Source: an uncultured Bacilli bacterium | GTDB lineage: Bacteria; Bacillota_I; Bacilli_A; RF39; UBA660 | Length of the DNA: 64,000 nucleotides | NCBI GenBank assembly: GCA_934096075.1 | Contig: CAKOLN010000002.1 | Coordinates: forward strand, 74,883 to 138,882 | Direction of reading: 5' to 3' | Shown here: positions 26,905-34,813 of the stretch, one piece after another | How the letters are laid out: every line of letters begins with the position of its first letter | How positions within the stretch are numbered: position 1 is the stretch's first letter | Made by a program: the position numbers and the translations under genes | Notes under the pieces: generated by a model | The model's database searches: none | What the model was told of the DNA's origin: nothing | What the model saw: only the letters and a program-made list of their open reading frames with translations

Positions 26905-26922
26905 TCTGTTCAATAGAACAGA
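26905..26922 (+). promoter_or_regulatory. Leader hairpin before the OB-fold gene
   Basis: TCTGTTC and GAACAGA flank a 4-base loop. The same sequence recurs at the end of the gene (27221-27243), so 5' and 3' ends of the mRNA could also pair with each other. Confidence 0.5.
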
Positions 26923-26939
26923 AAGGTTGGTGAAAGTCC

Positions 26940-27233
26940 ATGAATAAGTTTACTATCATAGGTAACATAGTTTTTCTATCAGATGATCTTTGTACTGATT
27001 TATATGGTCGTAAAGACCATATTATAGAGGTACGTACAAAGGTTAAAGAGAACGAAAAACTAAAAACTAATTTTTACATAATACACTTAGACATTAAGAA
27101 CTTCCTATTGATTAAGAAACATCTAAAGAACGGTGATACTATTGCAATTAGCGGTAGAATCGAGAGCGTTATACCCTTTAGTAATATATTAATCGCCGAA
27201 AAAATTAGTTTTCTAACAAGTAGAACAGATTAA
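26940..27233 (+). CDS. Short OB-fold (single-stranded DNA-binding-like) protein
   Basis: 97 residues. The pattern NKFTIIGNIVFLSDD, then FYIIHLDI and ...LKNGDTIAISGRIES...NILIAEKISFL, follows the strand order of SSB-type OB folds (xGDxIxVxGRI is the typical strand 3-4 turn). It lacks the long acidic C-terminal tail of housekeeping SSB. It is on the strand opposite to the prophage genes and sits between the arms of an inverted repeat. A role in phage or element DNA handling is inferred. Confidence 0.6.
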   Translation: MNKFTIIGNIVFLSDDLCTDLYGRKDHIIEVRTKVKENEKLKTNFYIIHLDIKNFLLIKKHLKNGDTIAISGRIESVIPFSNILIAEKISFLTSRTD

Positions 27234-27243
27234 ATCTGTTCTA
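27221..27243 (+). terminator. Hairpin at the end of the OB-fold gene
   Basis: TAGAACAGATT and AATCTGTTCTA are perfectly complementary; the stop codon TAA is the loop. Only a short T-rich stretch follows, so termination strength is doubtful. Confidence 0.5.
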
Positions 27244-27247
27244 TTGA

Positions 27248-27379
27248 TTTCAATATTATAACACATATGTCAATACCAAGGCAAGACCGAAAATGATTAT
27301 ATCGGGGAATGCTCTTAACTGTATCTTCTCGCTGAAGAAACAATATCATGTCTTTGCCTAGTGTAAATATTAATTTTTG
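27248..27379 (-). repeat. Right arm of the inverted repeat flanking the OB-fold gene
   Basis: Complementary to 26755-26900 in ordered blocks (see that entry). It occupies most of the 267-base gap between the OB-fold gene and rep. Confidence 0.65.
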
Positions 27380-27500
27380 ATAAAACATTTGCCTGTCAAT
27401 TGATTAATAATGGGAAAATAAAAAAATAAATTTTATAAAAACATTTGTCTAGGATTTAAATTAAAAAAAGATGGAATCTCTTCCATCAAAATTGACAATT

Positions 27501-28787
27501 TTAATTACTTCCATTTTTAACTACTAAAAACTCTTTTACTGAATCTACATATGATTCTATTTCATCTAAAGTAAAGACATTTAATCCTTTACTAACTCTA
27601 TATTCATTTATATACTGAAGTTCTTTACTTGTAAGTTTTTCAGCACCAGTCATAAACAAATTATATAAATATCTACTTGATAACTCATCTTTTGTTATAT
27701 CAGGTAAATCAGCAATAAAAACACAGAAATTACTAAATGAAACTGATTTATCAATCCATTGTTTTTTCTTAGTTATTGAATACTCAATCGGGCGATTCTG
27801 GAAAGGAATCTTCTTACAATTATCTAAGAAATCAGACCACCATTTTTGATATGACCATCTAGATCTAGTTTTATCAGTCGCACTTCTAACACGAAATGAA
27901 ATATAATTATTAATGATACTTTTTACATAATCATTAAACGACTCACAATCTATATGAAGATCTACTGTAGCAATACAATTTACTTTATCACTAAAATAAA
28001 GATAGTGATTAACTATAGCTAATGCTTTATCATTACGAAATCTAGTTTCAAAACGATTCCAATGAGTAATTGATTCATCAACTAATATAGAGTTACATCT
28101 ACGTTCTTTCAATTTATCATAAAATGTAAATTGTATATCTGAAGCACGAGATCCAAACTGAATTGTATGACCAATATTATCAAGAGATATTAAATCTTCT
28201 TTTTTAATTTGAATACTACTTCTAAATCTAGTAACAACTTCTACATTTCTAATACAATCAGCGACACGATCTAAAGTCCAATATTCGCCAGTATAATCAT
28301 CAAAGCTTACGTCTATTCTAGTATAATGAGGTCTAAAATCTTTTAACTTATAAAATAACTCATCATATGATAAACCTAAATCTTCGAACTCACGACATGC
28401 TGTACCAGAAAGAAGAATATGTACTCCAAACTCAGGATGTTCATCATTGCCAAGAATTTTAATATTCTTATAACTATAACAAAATGTATAAGGACGAATA
28501 GGAGTTTCAACATTAAATAAAACTCTAGTTCTATCTATTCTAAACAAATACCAAAAAATATCATAATAATCATTAAATCTAACATTATCTGAAGATCCTT
28601 GAAATATATCTTCTATTTTTCTTTGAAAAAACTCATCTACATTTTCAATATCTTTTGACTTAAAAGGGAATATTGTAACCTGGATCCAGTCAAAAAGTAA
28701 AAATTGCCTTAAAATAGGACCACTTGCATTTACTACCCCCCTATTAGTGAGGGGGGCTACATGCAGAGAATTTAACTCTGTTTTCAT
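27501..28787 (-). CDS. Rolling-circle replication initiator (Rep_trans-like) of the filamentous prophage
   Basis: 428 residues. FDWIQVTIFPF near residue 32 and HYTRIDVSFDDYTGEYWTLD near 148 match the replication initiation factor family (RepC/pT181- and phage-type HUH-less nickases); the conserved catalytic region follows with FETRFRND and FRVRSATDKTRSRW. The protein nicks the double-strand origin to start rolling-circle replication. I chose the ATG at 28787, 8 bases after TTGGAGG. It follows the Zot-type gene by 57 bases. The first codons contain an unusual GC-rich hairpin that may be the origin. Confidence 0.82.
   Translation of the reverse strand: MKTELNSLHVAPLTNRGVVNASGPILRQFLLFDWIQVTIFPFKSKDIENVDEFFQRKIEDIFQGSSDNVRFNDYYDIFWYLFRIDRTRVLFNVETPIRPYTFCYSYKNIKILGNDEHPEFGVHILLSGTACREFEDLGLSYDELFYKLKDFRPHYTRIDVSFDDYTGEYWTLDRVADCIRNVEVVTRFRSSIQIKKEDLISLDNIGHTIQFGSRASDIQFTFYDKLKERRCNSILVDESITHWNRFETRFRNDKALAIVNHYLYFSDKVNCIATVDLHIDCESFNDYVKSIINNYISFRVRSATDKTRSRWSYQKWWSDFLDNCKKIPFQNRPIEYSITKKKQWIDKSVSFSNFCVFIADLPDITKDELSSRYLYNLFMTGAEKLTSKELQYINEYRVSKGLNVFTLDEIESYVDSVKEFLVVKNGSN
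28736..28756. other. GC-rich hairpin in the start of rep, candidate double-strand origin
   Basis: Six C pair with six G across the loop TATTAGTGA. This is the most GC-rich hairpin in the surrounding AT-rich block and lies inside the rep codons for APLTNRGV. In pT181-type replicons the nick site is likewise within the rep gene. Confidence 0.45.
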
Positions 28788-28844
28788 TTTTTTAACCTCC
28801 AATAGCAACGATTGTTCGCACGTGGTACGTGCGTACAATCTAAC

Positions 28845-29633
28845 TTATTTATCTTTAACCATATCAAAATTATTTTTAATATCATCAAGCGTTAAATTTA
28901 AAGTAGAATAAGGAATACTCTCGAAATAATTTTCTTCTTCAACTAATGCTTTCATATACTTAGTATCATAACTTTTAAATATTTTTTTATATTTAAATAT
29001 TCTTATCTTATTTTCAAAATCATACATACATTCTTCTTTTTTTACTTTCGTACTTTTACCATAATCTTCAAAATTATAATAAATACTATATTTAAATAAA
29101 CATATACCTATAAAAGGGATCTTTATAAATTTCTTTATCTTATAAAATTCATCACAAAGTACTCTAACTTGTTTAACTAATCTAGACGGGTGCTGACATA
29201 TTACATAAATATCTTTTATTCCAAAGTGTCTATGAAACTGAAAAGTCTTTTGAATCTTTCTAGGAAAATTTTTATATTCTAAGGAATCACATACTGCATG
29301 GAACTCATCAAAAATATATACACTATCAGGAATATGTCTTTTATAAGTATTAAAATCCATTATAGATACTTTTCTTGAGTATACATTACGATCAACATAA
29401 TTAACTTTTCTCTGTAAATTACCATTTTCATCATAAACTCTTACAACATGTTTTTTATATTTCTTTCTCTTACTAAAATAATTAGATAACTGAATAGGGT
29501 AATTACTAAAAACATTATTAATTCTTCTATTTTTCTTAAATAAATTCTCTCTTTTAAATTTCTTTTTAGCTAAATAAGTAGCAAATAATGTCTTGCCAGA
29601 TCCAGGAACTCCACCAATAAAAACGACACTCAT
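28845..29633 (-). CDS. Zot/pI-type assembly ATPase of a filamentous phage
   Basis: 262 residues. N-terminal Walker A GGVPGSGKT (residues 7-15), Walker B VYIFDEFH (about 107-114), and the CQHPSRLVKQVRVLCDEFY segment typical of zonula-occludens-toxin-like pI proteins of inoviruses. pI drives extrusion of the phage through the membrane. The usual C-terminal membrane helix is weak or replaced by a hydrophobic stretch (IPFIGICLFKYSIYY, about 185). The start overlaps the upstream stop by 4 bases (ATGA). Confidence 0.9.
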   Translation of the reverse strand: MSVVFIGGVPGSGKTLFATYLAKKKFKRENLFKKNRRINNVFSNYPIQLSNYFSKRKKYKKHVVRVYDENGNLQRKVNYVDRNVYSRKVSIMDFNTYKRHIPDSVYIFDEFHAVCDSLEYKNFPRKIQKTFQFHRHFGIKDIYVICQHPSRLVKQVRVLCDEFYKIKKFIKIPFIGICLFKYSIYYNFEDYGKSTKVKKEECMYDFENKIRIFKYKKIFKSYDTKYMKALVEEENYFESIPYSTLNLTLDDIKNNFDMVKDK

Positions 29634-29857
29634 GAAACAACATCATCCTTATCAATAAACTCTATATTAAATTCTTTTAATTCGTCTTTAAAAATCTTCT
29701 TACATCTTTTTTTATCATACTTTATTAAAATACGATTTATATCTGAATAATATAAAGCATAAAATAAATCAGTATTTGACTTAATCTCAAACTTTATTAT
29801 CAAATAATGAAATATAAGCATAAGAACTGAAACAACAATAAAACCAAATATACTCAT
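29630..29857 (-). CDS. Small prophage membrane protein (75 aa)
   Basis: One N-terminal membrane helix (IFGFIVVSVLMLIFHYLIIKF) and a charged cytoplasmic tail. Overlaps both neighbours by 4 bases, so it is part of the tight morphogenesis operon. No family recognised. Confidence 0.7.
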   Translation of the reverse strand: MSIFGFIVVSVLMLIFHYLIIKFEIKSNTDLFYALYYSDINRILIKYDKKRCKKIFKDELKEFNIEFIDKDDVVS

Positions 29858-30072
29858 TTCTTACCTCCTTTCTTTAACTTTTTAACTTCTTTTTCTAAAT
29901 TCTCAACTTTATTTATTAAACATATAACTTCATAAATTTTATAACCAATATAAAATAAAAATATTCCAATAAATAAAAGAGTATAAAAACAACCTAAAGT
30001 ATAAACCACATAATTTAACCAACCAGGAAAACCAAAATCTTTAACATAATCAACAAAATTCAACATATACAT
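29854..30072 (-). CDS. Small prophage membrane protein (72 aa)
   Basis: One central membrane helix (YTLGCFYTLLFIGIFLFYIGY) followed by a Lys-rich, coiled-coil-like tail (INKVENLEKEVKKLKKGGKK). AAGGAG lies about 10 bases upstream of the ATG. The N-out, basic-C-in topology would suit a minor coat or assembly protein of a filamentous phage; this is inference. Confidence 0.7.
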   Translation of the reverse strand: MYMLNFVDYVKDFGFPGWLNYVVYTLGCFYTLLFIGIFLFYIGYKIYEVICLINKVENLEKEVKKLKKGGKK

Positions 30073-30087
30073 ATATCATCACTCTCC

Positions 30088-30945
30088 TTAAAACTTAAAT
30101 ATCATACTTATACCTTTATAAACTAATTTTATAAATATATATATTGATAAACCTATAATTCCTAAAAACAAAATATTAAATCCCAATACAATCACCACTT
30201 TCTGAAAATCTGTAAAACTTTCTAAATCATAATTACTTAAAATATTAAATTCTTTTATATCTTCAAAATCATAAAATAAATAAAAATCTCTATCATCTAA
30301 CTTTATCTCTTTAACCTGATATTTATCTACTTCTAACCATTCATAAGTATTTTCTAAAGGTGTTGTACTAATATGAGCAAAAATATAATCAATAAACTCA
30401 TACAACTCAGGATGACCTGAAAACATATCATCAGAATATTTTCGAGTAAAAACTATATCGTAATCATAAACTGAATTTAATTTATTTAAAGTAACAACAT
30501 TATTTACATTTATGTAAACATACGAATAAGAACCAACTTGTTTATAACTTAAAATAAATCGACCATTAGTATAATCAATAAAAAATCCAAATGGATTACC
30601 CACATCACTAAATATGTTTCCTTTACAATAATAATAATCACTACAATTAGATAAGTTTTTCCAAACATCTTGTTCCATCAAATTATCAGGTATAGCATTA
30701 TAAAATGTTTTACCATTCATATTATCGCCAATTTGTAGAGGTGTAACTTCTCCAATAACTTCCTTAACAACATAATACTTATCATCTTTAATATAAACTT
30801 TATTCATAATATCTTTAGTTGGTTCAGGTAAAGTATCAACTTGTACTTGTTCCCAATCATAGTATGTATCAGCTGATAAAAATCCAGGCACAAAAAGTAA
30901 TAATCCTAATATTATAATTGCATATATATAAGCAATCTTTTTCAT
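30088..30945 (-). CDS. Secreted prophage protein with C-terminal anchor, candidate minor coat/adsorption protein
   Basis: 285 residues. Signal peptide (AYIYAIIILGLLLFVPGFLSA), an approximately 220-residue extracellular domain rich in Tyr and Asp with one Cys pair (NCSDYYYCKG), and a C-terminal membrane helix (VIVLGFNILFLGIIGLSIYI) with a basic end. That layout equals pIII- or pVI-like proteins of inoviruses. It overlaps the upstream gene by 4 bases. Confidence 0.72.
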   Translation of the reverse strand: MKKIAYIYAIIILGLLLFVPGFLSADTYYDWEQVQVDTLPEPTKDIMNKVYIKDDKYYVVKEVIGEVTPLQIGDNMNGKTFYNAIPDNLMEQDVWKNLSNCSDYYYCKGNIFSDVGNPFGFFIDYTNGRFILSYKQVGSYSYVYINVNNVVTLNKLNSVYDYDIVFTRKYSDDMFSGHPELYEFIDYIFAHISTTPLENTYEWLEVDKYQVKEIKLDDRDFYLFYDFEDIKEFNILSNYDLESFTDFQKVVIVLGFNILFLGIIGLSIYIFIKLVYKGISMIFKF

Positions 30946-31268
30946 AATTTTGTTGCTTCACCTGTCTTTCTATTAACTTTATACCTAACATGGGTATAAA
31001 CTCCATCTCCATGAGATGTACTCTTTGTCATATGATAATAATTTGCTTTTTCTTTCTTGTTTTCTGCATTTCTAAATGTTGTAATTCCATAACTAATACC
31101 ATCTCCAAAATGAGGAACTACAAAACCAAATAAACTAAATATTGCTATTAGTAATAAACCTCCAAAAATGAAATGAGTTAAACTTAAATCTCCATATATT
31201 TTCCACTCCATAGAGCGAGTGATAAAATCACTAATTAAATTAAATATAAATTGTAATACTTCTTTCAT
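30942..31268 (-). CDS. Small prophage membrane protein (108 aa)
   Basis: One or two hydrophobic helices (about residues 30-50, HFIFGGLLLIAIFSLFGFVV) and a basic, His/Tyr-rich C-terminal tail (KTGEATKL end). Start overlaps the preceding stop (TAATG). No family recognised; position suggests a structural or assembly role. Confidence 0.68.
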   Translation of the reverse strand: MKEVLQFIFNLISDFITRSMEWKIYGDLSLTHFIFGGLLLIAIFSLFGFVVPHFGDGISYGITTFRNAENKKEKANYYHMTKSTSHGDGVYTHVRYKVNRKTGEATKL

Positions 31269-31444
31269 TATCTCAACTTCCTTATTTCATTACGGACAAA
31301 TATAAAGAAAGAATAAACAACAAGAAAGAACAAGAAAGCCAATAAAACTGCAAAAATATCATAAAGAAATGACATACTAGGAGATAATTCTCCTATAATC
31401 TTAACAGACAAATCTCTAAAACTTTCTATAGCTAAAAAATACAT
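31268..31444 (-). CDS. Small prophage membrane protein (58 aa)
   Basis: Short N-terminal amphipathic part and one strong membrane helix (YDIFAVLLAFLFFLVVYSFFIFV) with a basic C-terminus (RNEIRKLR). ATG at 31444 chosen, with AAAGGAAGTG before it; an in-frame GTG lies three codons upstream. The size and charge pattern are compatible with a minor coat protein. Confidence 0.68.
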   Translation of the reverse strand: MYFLAIESFRDLSVKIIGELSPSMSFLYDIFAVLLAFLFFLVVYSFFIFVRNEIRKLR

Positions 31445-31466
31445 AAAATACACTTCCTTTCGTAAA

Positions 31467-31492
31467 GTTTAATGTAAAATTATCATTAAACT
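31467..31492. other. Hairpin between prophage genes
   Basis: AGTTTAATG and CATTAAACT form a perfect 9-bp stem in the short gap between two oppositely oriented genes. It could attenuate transcription or act as a terminator, but has no T run. Confidence 0.4.
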
Positions 31493-31545
31493 AATCTTTT
31501 ATTTATATTATTTTGATAAAATCTTCTTAGAAAGAAGGATTAAAT

Positions 31546-31824
31546 ATGAAATTTATAATAATTTTAATAATTATATTAATAACATTAGGAACTATAAACG
31601 CACTATTAAAAAACAAAATTAATAAAGAAGAAACAAGTGAAATGAATACAAAAGAATATTACTTATACAATATAAATAAAAATATAAACATTATTAAAAA
31701 TATTTTATTAATACCAACTATAATAACAATTATTGTAACAATATTAGGAATATTAATAGCAACAAATATAATTAACATTAAAACAAATCAAAAATTTAGA
31801 TTAATACAAATATCAGGTAGTTAA
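31546..31824 (+). CDS. Small two-helix membrane protein on the opposite strand of the prophage
   Basis: 92 residues with N-terminal and C-terminal membrane helices (FIIILIIILITLGTI; ILLIPTIITIIVTILGIL) and a charged middle. GAAGGA 8 bases before ATG supports translation. It is the only plus-strand ORF inside the prophage structural block; it ends 4 bases into the next minus-strand gene. It could be an immunity or superinfection factor, but function is not visible. Confidence 0.5.
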   Translation: MKFIIILIIILITLGTINALLKNKINKEETSEMNTKEYYLYNINKNINIIKNILLIPTIITIIVTILGILIATNIINIKTNQKFRLIQISGS

Positions 31825-32039
31825 GAATGTATAGCTTTATAAATAATAACAACAAATGAAATGGTAACAACAGATATTAAAATAGCACCAAGATTAGAAG
31901 GTAAACTAGAAAAAATATCAACACAATAATCAAAAAATTCAATAATAAAACTAAATAAATAGTATAAACCTTGAAAAACTTTTTTTATTATATCAGTAAT
32001 GAAAAAAGTTACTTCAGTAATACCAGACAATATATACAT
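31821..32039 (-). CDS. Small prophage membrane protein (72 aa)
   Basis: Two hydrophobic stretches (QGLYYLFSFIIEFF; LGAILISVVTISFVVIIYK). ATG at 32039 chosen, 7 bases after AGGAGG; a GTG two codons upstream is inside the spacer. It follows the large secreted protein gene by 11 bases. Candidate pVI- or coat-like protein. Confidence 0.7.
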   Translation of the reverse strand: MYILSGITEVTFFITDIIKKVFQGLYYLFSFIIEFFDYCVDIFSSLPSNLGAILISVVTISFVVIIYKAIHS

Positions 32040-32050
32040 ACTCACACCTC

Positions 32051-33622
32051 CTAAGAAATAAATCTTATAAAAATATAAATCATTGAAATAATAAACAAAA
32101 CAATTAAAAATGATTGAACAACAATAGGTAAAGAATAAAAGAAACTAGAAACCAAAGATAATAATTCAATAGATGAATTAACAAAAACTTTAATATTACT
32201 AAATGCATTTGAAAATAAAGAGCTTAATAAAGAAGTGTTATTTGTATAATCAATATCAATAGAATTTAAAAAAATTTCTAATTCACTATTTGGCAATCGA
32301 ATAGATGGATAATTGCCATTATCATCAGGATCACAATTATAACAAGATAATTTAGCTTCATCATCATTACTCATACTATACCATTCAAAATCTTTCAATT
32401 TATACCAAACAGAGGGATAACTAGAATAATAAAAATTATAAGCTTCAGCTAAAATATTAGATTCATAATATAACAAAACACTAGGATTTTCTAAATTAGA
32501 AAAATCTAAAGTAAAAGAACATAACTCTTTTCCGGTTTTATCACAATTTACGGCAAAGGTACTCTTTTTTAAAGATAATTCATCATTTTCAAGATAAGTT
32601 ATAATCAAACCACCTTGATAATAAATAACAGAAGAATTTTTATTAACATCACCCACATATTTTAAAATATTTTTTCTTAAATAATAACTAAAAGTAAAAG
32701 TACCATAGCCACCATTAAAAGGTGGTTTTAATTTATCTTTATAATTAATAACATTACTAAATGATTGAATACCAGTAGTACCTCCACTAAAAGCATAAAA
32801 TTTAAAATAATCCAATTTATAATCAGAAAAATAATTATCACGCAAAATAACAAATTCATCATTATTTTTTATACGATTAATAATATAATTAGGATTAATA
32901 GAATTATCACCATAAGAAACATTATAATTAATACTAAAATTACTATCAAAGAAAAAATTATAAAAAGTAGGATTAACATAATAACCATCAGATGATGATA
33001 AAATTACAGAAGGTCGATATAATGAAGTTCCAGTAAAACCAATTGAACTTAAAATATCATCATATGAAACGGATTTAAAAGTTACATATGAAACACCATT
33101 ATAACTTAACTTAAATTTATAAACAAATGTTGAATCATTTGATGGATTTTTTAAAGAAAAAGTTTTTATACTTTCAAAATCATTATAAACAATAGGACTA
33201 TCATAAAAAATTAAATATAAAGAAGTATAACCATCTATAGCACTATAGAGATAACTAATTGTATAATAATCCTTAACAACAGCTTCATTAGGTAAAGATG
33301 TCAATAAAATACTATACAACTTCAAAGAATTATCAAATAAATACTTTAAACTAGAATAATTATAAAAATCAGAATCAGATTTTACAGAAACATTATAATA
33401 ATCATAATAAACATTAAAACGAGCAGAACTATTACGAGATAAACAATAATCAGTGTATATTTGATAACCCAAAAAATTAGTAATATGATGATCATCACAT
33501 CCACGATTACCAAATATAACAGGAGAAGAATTATTTATAAATAATTGAGTATTAGCACTTACTCCAAAAGAAAAAATGAAAAAACTACAAATTGCAAATA
33601 AACAATAGTAAATTTTTTTCAT
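32051..33622 (-). CDS. Large secreted prophage protein, candidate pIII-like adsorption protein
   Basis: 523 residues. Signal peptide (YCLFAICSFFIFSFGVSA), about 470 residues rich in Ser, Tyr, Asn and Asp with a cysteine pair region (SCYNCDPDDNGNYPS), and a C-terminal membrane anchor (VQSFLIVLFIISMIYIFIRFIS). This is the layout of filamentous-phage receptor-binding protein pIII or Firmicute equivalents, tethered in the membrane until virion release. No sequence match to a named protein. It is in the same operon as the coat-like genes. Confidence 0.72.
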   Translation of the reverse strand: MKKIYYCLFAICSFFIFSFGVSANTQLFINNSSPVIFGNRGCDDHHITNFLGYQIYTDYCLSRNSSARFNVYYDYYNVSVKSDSDFYNYSSLKYLFDNSLKLYSILLTSLPNEAVVKDYYTISYLYSAIDGYTSLYLIFYDSPIVYNDFESIKTFSLKNPSNDSTFVYKFKLSYNGVSYVTFKSVSYDDILSSIGFTGTSLYRPSVILSSSDGYYVNPTFYNFFFDSNFSINYNVSYGDNSINPNYIINRIKNNDEFVILRDNYFSDYKLDYFKFYAFSGGTTGIQSFSNVINYKDKLKPPFNGGYGTFTFSYYLRKNILKYVGDVNKNSSVIYYQGGLIITYLENDELSLKKSTFAVNCDKTGKELCSFTLDFSNLENPSVLLYYESNILAEAYNFYYSSYPSVWYKLKDFEWYSMSNDDEAKLSCYNCDPDDNGNYPSIRLPNSELEIFLNSIDIDYTNNTSLLSSLFSNAFSNIKVFVNSSIELLSLVSSFFYSLPIVVQSFLIVLFIISMIYIFIRFIS

Positions 33623-33638
33623 TTTTTATCATCTCCCT

Positions 33639-33806
33639 TTATAAGTTCCTAAATGGATCAGTTTCTTCTTTTACTGATTCAATTTTTTTATCAAATACTT
33701 CATAAACCTGTGACTCTTGTTTCTTAAACAAGAATATTAAAAATCCACCTAGACTTAAATTTAATGCAAAACTTAAGCCTAATAAAAAATATACAAAACT
33801 ACTCAT
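33639..33806 (-). CDS. Small prophage membrane protein (55 aa)
   Basis: MSSFVYFLLGLSFALNLSLG begins a single hydrophobic helix, followed by KKQESQVYEVFDKKI and an acidic end (EETDPFRNL). The ATG overlaps the stop of the preceding gene (33799), and GATGAG lies just before it. No family recognised. Confidence 0.6.
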   Translation of the reverse strand: MSSFVYFLLGLSFALNLSLGGFLIFLFKKQESQVYEVFDKKIESVKEETDPFRNL

Positions 33807-33969
33807 TTCTCATCTTCCTTATCTCTACATAATAACCAAAACAATCTTCATCAGTTTTTACAACTAACACTATCTTTATATCATCACTTTCAAAATTCTT
33901 TTTCATAAAATAAAATAACCCTAAATCATAATCTGATACTTTACATATATCTATTACTTCATATTTCAT
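33799..33969 (-). CDS. Small acidic prophage protein (56 aa)
   Basis: Begins MKYEVIDICKVSDYDL and ends RKMRNE; soluble. It has no strong ribosome binding site of its own, but its ATG overlaps the TGA of a 13-codon ORF (33966-34007) that has AAGGAG upstream, so translational coupling is likely. Function unknown. Confidence 0.5.
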   Translation of the reverse strand: MKYEVIDICKVSDYDLGLFYFMKKNFESDDIKIVLVVKTDEDCFGYYVEIRKMRNE

Positions 33970-34007
33970 TCATCATTAAACATATATATATTAACATTTT
34001 TATTCAT
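33966..34007 (-). CDS. Thirteen-codon leader ORF in the prophage
   Basis: MNKNVNIYMFNDE, with AAGGAG 7 bases before ATG, and a stop overlapping the next start (GAATGAAA). It probably serves as a translational coupling leader rather than as a functional peptide. Confidence 0.4.
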   Translation of the reverse strand: MNKNVNIYMFNDE

Positions 34008-34013
34008 TCTAAA

Positions 34014-34077
34014 CTCCTTAAACTATTTAAACTTTTTAATTATTACTCTTGTACTTGTTTTTAAAACTTTTTCTTTA
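34014..34077 (-). repeat. Direct repeat copy 1 (prophage)
   Basis: About 64 bases (CTCCTTAAACTATTTAAAC... to ...AAAACTTTTTCTTT) that recur at 34273-34336 with very few changes. Confidence 0.8.
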
Positions 34078-34261
34078 TATTCTTTACTTCAATTGATTTC
34101 ATTTTTTCTAAAATAAATCTATATGCATTAACAACTGATTCATCAGAATAATTCAAACACTCATAACTGCTAATTAAAGTTCGAAGATCATCTTTTAATC
34201 TTTCCCAATTTTCCAATTGAACCAAATACTTAATTTGTAAATCATAAATTTCTTTTTCCAT
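34061..34261 (-). CDS. Small soluble prophage protein (66 aa)
   Basis: Predicted helical, charged protein beginning MEKEIYDLQIKYLVQ and ending EVKNIKKKF. AAGGAG lies upstream with a 12-base spacer. Its C-terminal codons fall in the direct repeat at 34014-34077. No family recognised. Confidence 0.65.
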   Translation of the reverse strand: MEKEIYDLQIKYLVQLENWERLKDDLRTLISSYECLNYSDESVVNAYRFILEKMKSIEVKNIKKKF

Positions 34262-34272
34262 AAAATAACACT

Positions 34273-34336
34273 CTCCTTAAACTATTTAAACTTTTTAATT
34301 ATTACTTTCGTACTTGTTTTTAAAACTTTTTCTTTT
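34273..34336 (-). repeat. Direct repeat copy 2 (prophage)
   Basis: Second copy of the 64-base repeat at 34014-34077; it forms the C-terminal coding part of the 47-residue ORF at 34282. Confidence 0.8.
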
Positions 34337-34425
34337 AACTTATCTTTTATCAAATCATAATAAACTATTAATTGAACTAAATTAAATAAAAATATAAATA
34401 TTATCATTAAATAAATTATTATCAT
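34282..34425 (-). CDS. Small prophage membrane peptide (47 aa)
   Basis: A hydrophobic N-terminus (IIIYLMIIFIFLFNLVQLIV) and a Lys-rich tail ending VIIKKFK. The ribosome binding site is weak. The C-terminal half is encoded by a sequence that is duplicated downstream. Confidence 0.45.
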   Translation of the reverse strand: MIIIYLMIIFIFLFNLVQLIVYYDLIKDKLKEKVLKTSTKVIIKKFK

Positions 34426-34465
34426 AATTTAAAAAACTATGTAATTACATGCTCCCCTTTCTCAA

Positions 34466-34675
34466 CTATCTTACAAGTGAGAAAATCATTTTGAAGAATC
34501 TTACAACAACATATGCTAATGTAATACCAATTGGAATTAATAGTAATGGTTGACTCATTACTAAGTTAACTAATGTACCAATTTGGTCCATTAACCAAGT
34601 AAATACTTCTTTTAAAGTAGTAAGTACTGATGTCACTGTTGGTTGTGAAGCTACTTCATCAGCAAGATATAACAT
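34466..34675 (-). CDS. Candidate major coat protein (pVIII-like)
   Basis: 69 residues. The N-terminus is short and acidic (MLYLADEVASQ), the middle is helical, and the C-terminal half is a membrane helix (LLLIPIGITLAYVVV) ending in basic RFFKMIFSLVR. This charge layout is the hallmark of filamentous phage major coat proteins, whose basic end contacts DNA. No separate signal peptide is seen. I chose the ATG at 34675, after AAAGGAGAACT. It is the most strongly initiated of the small genes, as expected of a coat gene. Confidence 0.7.
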   Translation of the reverse strand: MLYLADEVASQPTVTSVLTTLKEVFTWLMDQIGTLVNLVMSQPLLLIPIGITLAYVVVRFFKMIFSLVR

Positions 34676-34726
34676 AGTTCTCCTTTCATTTAAATGATTC
34701 CGAGGAACCAAAATTAATTTATTATA

Positions 34727-34802
34727 AGGGCTCTAGTAATAAAGAAGGTTAAAGTTTAAGTTCATAACAGAAGAACAAAAGGTCCAAATAGACTAAAGCC
34801 CT
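34727..34802 (-). other. Long GC-containing stem before the coat gene, candidate packaging signal
   Basis: AGGGCTTTAGT (minus strand, 34802-34792) pairs with ACTAGAGCCCT (34737-34727) over about 11 bp, enclosing roughly 54 bases with further weak pairing. Filamentous phages carry a hairpin packaging signal in a non-coding region near coat genes. Confidence 0.45.
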
Positions 34803-34813
34803 AATAACCATTT

